In this document: positions 60,101 to 64,000 of the stretch, piece after piece
Numbering within the stretch: the stretch's first letter is position 1
Layout: each line of letters opens with the position of its first letter
Assembly: GCF_904849725.1 (NCBI RefSeq)
Contig: NC_058524.1
Location: 545,665,763 to 545,729,762, forward strand
Source of the DNA: Hordeum vulgare subsp. vulgare
Lineage: Eukaryota > Streptophyta > Magnoliopsida > Poales > Poaceae
Direction: 5' to 3'
Length of the DNA: 64,000 bases
Position numbers and translations under genes: made by a program
Notes under the pieces: generated by a model
What the model was told of the DNA's origin: nothing
Database searches by the model: none
The model's input: the letters and a program-made list of their open reading frames with translations, nothing else

Positions 60101-60486
60101 CTTACGCCCCTGAGCTCAAAACCGAAGAAATAGTCGCCGGCTACCCCGAGCTGAAAGAGGACGGGTCAGAATTCACCGAGGTGGACTATCAACGAACCAT
60201 CGTAGAATCTCGTTATGCGGCGACTCAACTGGCAGCCAGTTTAGATCTGAACAAATACCAAGCCGCCTATGATGAGAGCAAAAAGAAGGTGACACATCCT
60301 TCATATGAAACTGCTAGTCTGGTTCCTAGTCGTCCCAAGAATCCTTTTGATCTTGACATGGATCTATCTCTCTTCGTTAATGATGAAGACGAGTTCATTG
60401 CCTTGTCCAAGTGTAACTGGAAACTGCGCGACTTACGAATTGAAGGCGGGGAGAGCTCAAAGCAAGGCGACTCGGTGGTGGCCTGA
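57111..60486 (+). pseudogene. Antisense accessory gene of the second Tat element
   Basis: ATG at 57113. The first coding exon (to about 57993) holds a globular domain with TDYLERGFKPRGSKFFRDVL, WAESWFYYRD and GIDLFRCWIG...PLSHRDGLMYHYDG, matching the PF04195-type gypsy-associated domain. A TAG at 57863-57865 interrupts it. Short basic exons follow (58090-58230 with donor AG/GTAAGG; 58294-58330; about 58375-58545; 58628-58691; 58766-58970), rich in K, S and P. An exon ending at 59110 (LERDSKLNKSLLRLIRTKHE) is followed by a coiled-coil exon (59508-59785). The last exon (about 59862-60486) is a helical domain (ESRYAATQLAASLDLNKYQ) with an acidic end. At least one frame change is seen near 58465. 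The function is unknown. Confidence 0.75.
59148..59415. repeat. Four ~74-bp hairpin repeats in an intron
   Basis: GGGCCGGGTCATCTTTTGGAAGATGAGCCGGG-like units start at about 59152, 59222, 59297 and 59371. Each is a near-perfect palindrome, for example GGCTCATCTTTTGAAAGATGAGCC in the first unit (10-bp arms, A and G pairing fully), followed by a TTTGTA-GAAAAAACTTCAACCTGTAGCCCCCAA linker. The repeats lie within the intron 59111-59507. Confidence 0.85.
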
Positions 60487-61627
60487 TGCGCCCATGGATC
60501 CTTCCTTTACTGGGGGATGACACCCATTCTGGCCATGCGAGCCATGTAATAGCCTTGGTAGTATGTGTGGAACACCAAGTATGTTGTATTGTTTTTTGAT
60601 GGAACCACTGGTAGTCCTTGAATCGTATGCATGACTCGCCTGGAATTTGTTGATAAACCAAGGAATGTCTCAAAAAATTCCTAGTATGTTAGGAAAAACA
60701 GCAGCCGAGTCAGTAAGTGCATGGCCAGGAATAAACCAGCCCCCTGGATCATGGCAAGAGATAAATTAGCCCCCGGGATATGGCGAGAAATAAATCAGCC
60801 CCCGGGTTACGACTAGAAATATGAGTCGGGGCAAGTTATAATCAAAGCCGGCTCAAAGTAAAAAAATTATTGACTCAATGAGTTGCGATAGGATAAGACG
60901 AGTTTGCAAAACTCTAGTGTTACCCTTAGGAAGCTTTTGCAAAAAAGCCTTGTTGTTTTAGACCGGCTGATCAGGCGCGAGTCAAGCTTTTGTGAAGCAA
61001 GTTCAATGAACCAATGGTTTCTCTATTTTCCATGTGTGACTCTGGCCGGTACCTTTTATGTTTTAACCAAGGCGAGTTCAGGGTCCAAATAATGGATTGA
61101 CTCGCCTGGAGTACATAGGTCCATGTGGCGACTTGTCCAACACATAGTCCAGTATAACCATTGGTAATGCGGTAATTTTTCGCTAGCCAAGAGGGTATTC
61201 AGGCTGAACTCAATAAGTGGAAGCCCCCAAGTGACCTATGGTTTAGGAAGAAACCAGGCATAGGATTACAGAAGCGTATACGCTCTTACTGCAAAACGAC
61301 TTGGGGACTAGTAGCCCCCAAGTAAGCCGGTTCAATTCTCAAAACCATATAAGGCGCCTATGTTTGGACCGTGCGACGTGGCAACGTTGGTCCTCTTTGG
61401 CGGTTATCAAAGCCCAGTTTTGAAGCAAGTGCAATATGGCGACTTACGCTCTTTGACTTTGATAGCGTCCATGTTTGGGCGACTTATAGAACAATAAAGA
61501 CTCATGCTTTCAAAATCTGAAACGGCAAAGGACCCCGAAATTCGTGGGTGCCGGCTTTATTGCTTTCATAATTCATGGATTACAATTTGCTAAAAACTGA
61601 TAAAGAAAAAAGAGGGAGCTCATGGCT
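60487..61627. other. Spacer between convergent genes of the second Tat element
   Basis: The spacer separates the antisense gene end (60486) from the pol end (61628). It contains three ~31-bp repeats (AATAAACCAGCCCCCTGG-type at about 60731, 60765 and 60789) and several AGCCCCCAAGT motifs near 61220 and 61310. No gene is supported. It is shorter and less regular than the spacer of the first Tat element. Confidence 0.6.
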
Positions 61628-64000
61628 CTAAGTGTAGTAATGCTGCAGATGGGCTATGTTCCACGGGCGAGTTGTCTCAACCTCCGTAGTTGGCCGATCT
61701 GGGCGAAGATCCATCAAATAGTATGAGCCGTTCTGAAGATTCTTGCTGACGACAAACGGTCCTTCCCATGGAGGTGATAACTTGTGCATACGAGTATGAT
61801 CTTGAATCAAACGAAGCACTAAGTCGCCTTCTTGGAAAGCTCGGCTCTTGACATGGCGACTATGATAATGTTGCAAGTCCTATTGGTAAACCGTCGACCG
61901 TGACGCGGCCAAGTCACGTTCCTCCTCCAAAGCATCCAGCAAGTCTTGTCGCGCGAACTCGTTATCCTGCTCCACATAGGCGGCAACTCGTGGGGAATCA
62001 TGTTTGATGTCACTTGGTAACACCGCTTCTGCCCCGTAGACCAGAAAGAAAGGAGTAAAACCCGTGGAGCGGTTTGGAGTCGTCTTGATACTCCATAGTA
62101 CTGATGGAAACTCCTCGATCCAACATCCTGGTGTGCGTTCCAAAGGTACCATGAGCCGAGGCTTAATCCCCCGCAATATTTCCTGATTCGCCCTCTCTGC
62201 CTGTCCATTGGACTGGGGATGTGCAACTGCGGAAACATCAAGTCGGATATGCTCTCGTGAACACAACTCTTGCATTGCGCCTTTGGATAGGTTAGTACCA
62301 TTGTTAGTAATGATACTATGTGGATATCCGAACCTGAAAATCAGCTTCTTCAAGAATTTGACGGCCGTATCAGCGTCACAACTGCTAACATGTTCTGCCT
62401 CCACCCATTTGGTAAATTTGTCAACCGCCACCAACGGATGAGTTTTTTTGGTGGAAGACATTTTGAAGGGACCGACCATATCAAGCCCCAGACTGCAAAC
62501 GGACAAATGATTGGTATCATCCGCAATTCCTGAGACGGTACATGCATCTGGCGTCCAAACTTTTGGCAACCATCACATCGGCAAATGATCTCCTCTGCGT
62601 CTGCGTGAGCCGTCAACCAATAAAACCCATGTCTGAAGGCTTTAGAAACCAAGGATCGGGACCCAGCATGATGAGCACAGTCGCCCGCGTGAATCTCATT
62701 GAGAATCATACATACTTCTTCAGAAGAAACGCATCTTTGAAATACCCCTGAGGTGCTTCGTTTGTGTAACTCGCCATTGTGTATGACCATGGATTTGCAC
62801 CGACGGACAATTTGGCGAGCTAGCAACTCGTCGGCAGGTAACTCGCCTCTGGTTAGATACACCATGTAGGGAATCGCCCAGTGTGGAGTAGCATGGAGAG
62901 CCGCTACGAGTTGAGATTCGGGGTCTGGTACCGCTAGATCTTCCTCCGAAGGCAGTTTTACTGAAGGGTTATGTAATATATCCAAAAAGACATTGGGATG
63001 AACCGGCTTACACTGCGAACCAAGGCGAGAAAGAGCGCCCGCTGCTTCGTTAAGCCCTCGGTCGATGTCAGCCACTTGATAGCCATTGAAATGACCCGCC
63101 ACATCTGACATAGCTCGTCTGTAAGCCGCCATCAGAGGGTCTCGTGAATCCCTGGTGCCAGAAACCTACTGCGCCACCATATCTGAATCGCCCAAAATCT
63201 CACTCGCGTGAGGTTCATCTCCTTGGCGAGTCGCAAACCATGGAGCAAAGCTTCATATTATGCTGCATTATTGGTACATGGGAACATGAGCCGGAGGACA
63301 TAGCAAAACTTGTCACCTCGAGGCGAAGTTATCACCACACCAGCCCCCGAGCGTTCCAACTGTCTGGACCCATCGAAATAGATGGTCCAATATGTAAGAT
63401 CTGGTCTTTCCTCAGGGATTTGTAACTCGGTCCAATCATTGATTAAGTCCACGAGCGCTTGAGATTTGATAGCTGTCTGAGGTGTATATCCGTCCAGTAG
63501 CCTCTCGGTTCTGTATGATGTCGCCGAGGGGGGCGGAGCTGACAACCATGATTGGGTGTTCCTGGAAGTAATGTTTCAGCTTTCGACTCGACATGAACAC
63601 CACAAAAACCAACTTTTGCCAATGTGGGTAGCGTTGCTTGGAGAGGGTGAGGACCTCACCAATGAAATACATCGGTCGCTGGACGGGGTATTCCTTTCCT
63701 TCTTCCTTTCGCTCGACAACTATTTCCACGCTGACTGCTTTGGAATTGGCTGCAATGTACAGGAGCATAGGTTCCTTATCTGCCGGAGCCGCCAACACTG
63801 GCGGGTAAGCTAATTGCCGCTTCAAGGCTTTGAAGGCTTCGTTGGCCTCGTCTGTCCATACGAAACGATCGGTTTTCTTGAGCAGCTGGTAGAGAGGGAT
63901 GGCCTTCTCCCAAGGTGACTTATGAAATGGATCAAGGCCGCGATTCGATCCGCCATGCGCTGCACCTGGTTAACGTTGGCTGGTTTCCCAAGTGAAGTAA
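61628..64000 (-). pseudogene. Tat pol 3' half: RNase H, second RNase H, integrase
   Basis: From the right edge, an RT-RNase H linker (PLYQLLKKTDRFVWTDEA) and RNase H (PMLLYIAANSKAVSVEIVVE, SKQRYPHWQKLVF) are followed by a frame change near 63545 and the plant-type RNase H (WTIYFDGSRQLERSGAG, PCTNNAA then a stop). After another gap come the linker, integrase finger (HAGDCAHHAGS...CDGCQKFG), a frame change near 62560, DMVGPFK, VAVDKFTKWVEAE, then ITNNGTN where the catalytic Asp is Asn (codon 62303-62305), and NGQAERANQEIL with the Glu kept. The closing module is FQEGDLVLRL and WEGPFVV, ending at 61628. It is broken by at least three frame changes. Confidence 0.9.

Larger units (their letters stand above)
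55491..64000 (-). mobile_element. Second Tat-type Ty3/Gypsy element (partial)
   Basis: It is read right to left. Pol (end of RT, RNase H, second RNase H, integrase) occupies 64000-61628. A spacer and an antisense gene on the plus strand (57111-60486) follow, then the polypurine tract and the 3' LTR (55491-55968). The 5' half is outside the window. Its layout matches the element at 25292-38139, but LTR sequence, spacer repeats and protein sequences are clearly different, so it is another Tat family. Confidence 0.9.

Overview
The window is intergenic chromosomal DNA of a large-genome grass. I see no host gene in it. LTRs beginning TGTTGGAAATAT, a BARE/WIS/Angela-type Copia polyprotein, Athila- and Tat-type Ty3/Gypsy elements, and CACTA elements with CACTACAAGAAA ends point to a Triticeae species (wheat, Aegilops, barley or rye). 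The species cannot be decided from the sequence.

Layout, left to right. (1) Bases 1-5640 are a tandem array of ~655-bp monomers organised as ~1311-bp A-B dimers. (2) A decayed TNP2-type CACTA transposase gene lies on the minus strand (6142-9760). It is followed by two CACTA ends in the same orientation, at 10639 and 12364. (3) A Copia LTR carries the CACTA insertion. That LTR was also hit by a related Copia element that survives as a solo LTR (12793-21695, TSD aacca), and the solo LTR was hit by a 7-kb LINE (13336-20390, 18-bp TSD). (4) An Athila-type Gypsy element on the minus strand (22314-42316) is the host of that whole stack. It also carries a solo LTR (22849-24502, TSD tgggt) and a complete 12.8-kb Tat-type Gypsy element (25292-38139, TSD ttttg). 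(5) A Copia RT fragment and a SIRE/Maximus-like Copia follow (42317-47847). The Maximus-like element contains a 540-bp insert with a 5S rRNA-like core (TSD taaag). (6) An Angela/BARE-like Copia (47848-55490) has its 3' LTR cut by a second Tat-type Gypsy element on the minus strand (55491 to beyond the window).

The target-site duplications let the order of insertion be read directly. The Athila element is older than the Copia LTR at 12365-22313, which is older than both the CACTA and the solo LTR, and the solo LTR is older than the LINE. The Athila element is also older than the solo Gypsy LTR and the Tat element.

The most interesting observation is that both Tat elements carry, downstream of pol and on the opposite strand, an intron-containing accessory gene. 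Its product has a conserved N-terminal domain, an acidic/proline-rich middle and a coiled-coil C-terminal part. Gag-pol and this antisense gene converge. In the first element the space between them is filled by a 14.5-copy, strictly 70-bp tandem array whose units can each fold into two hairpins. A second point is that the 5.9-kb gag-pol frame of this element has nine premature stops but no frameshift, and every stop can be explained by a C-to-T or G-to-A transition.
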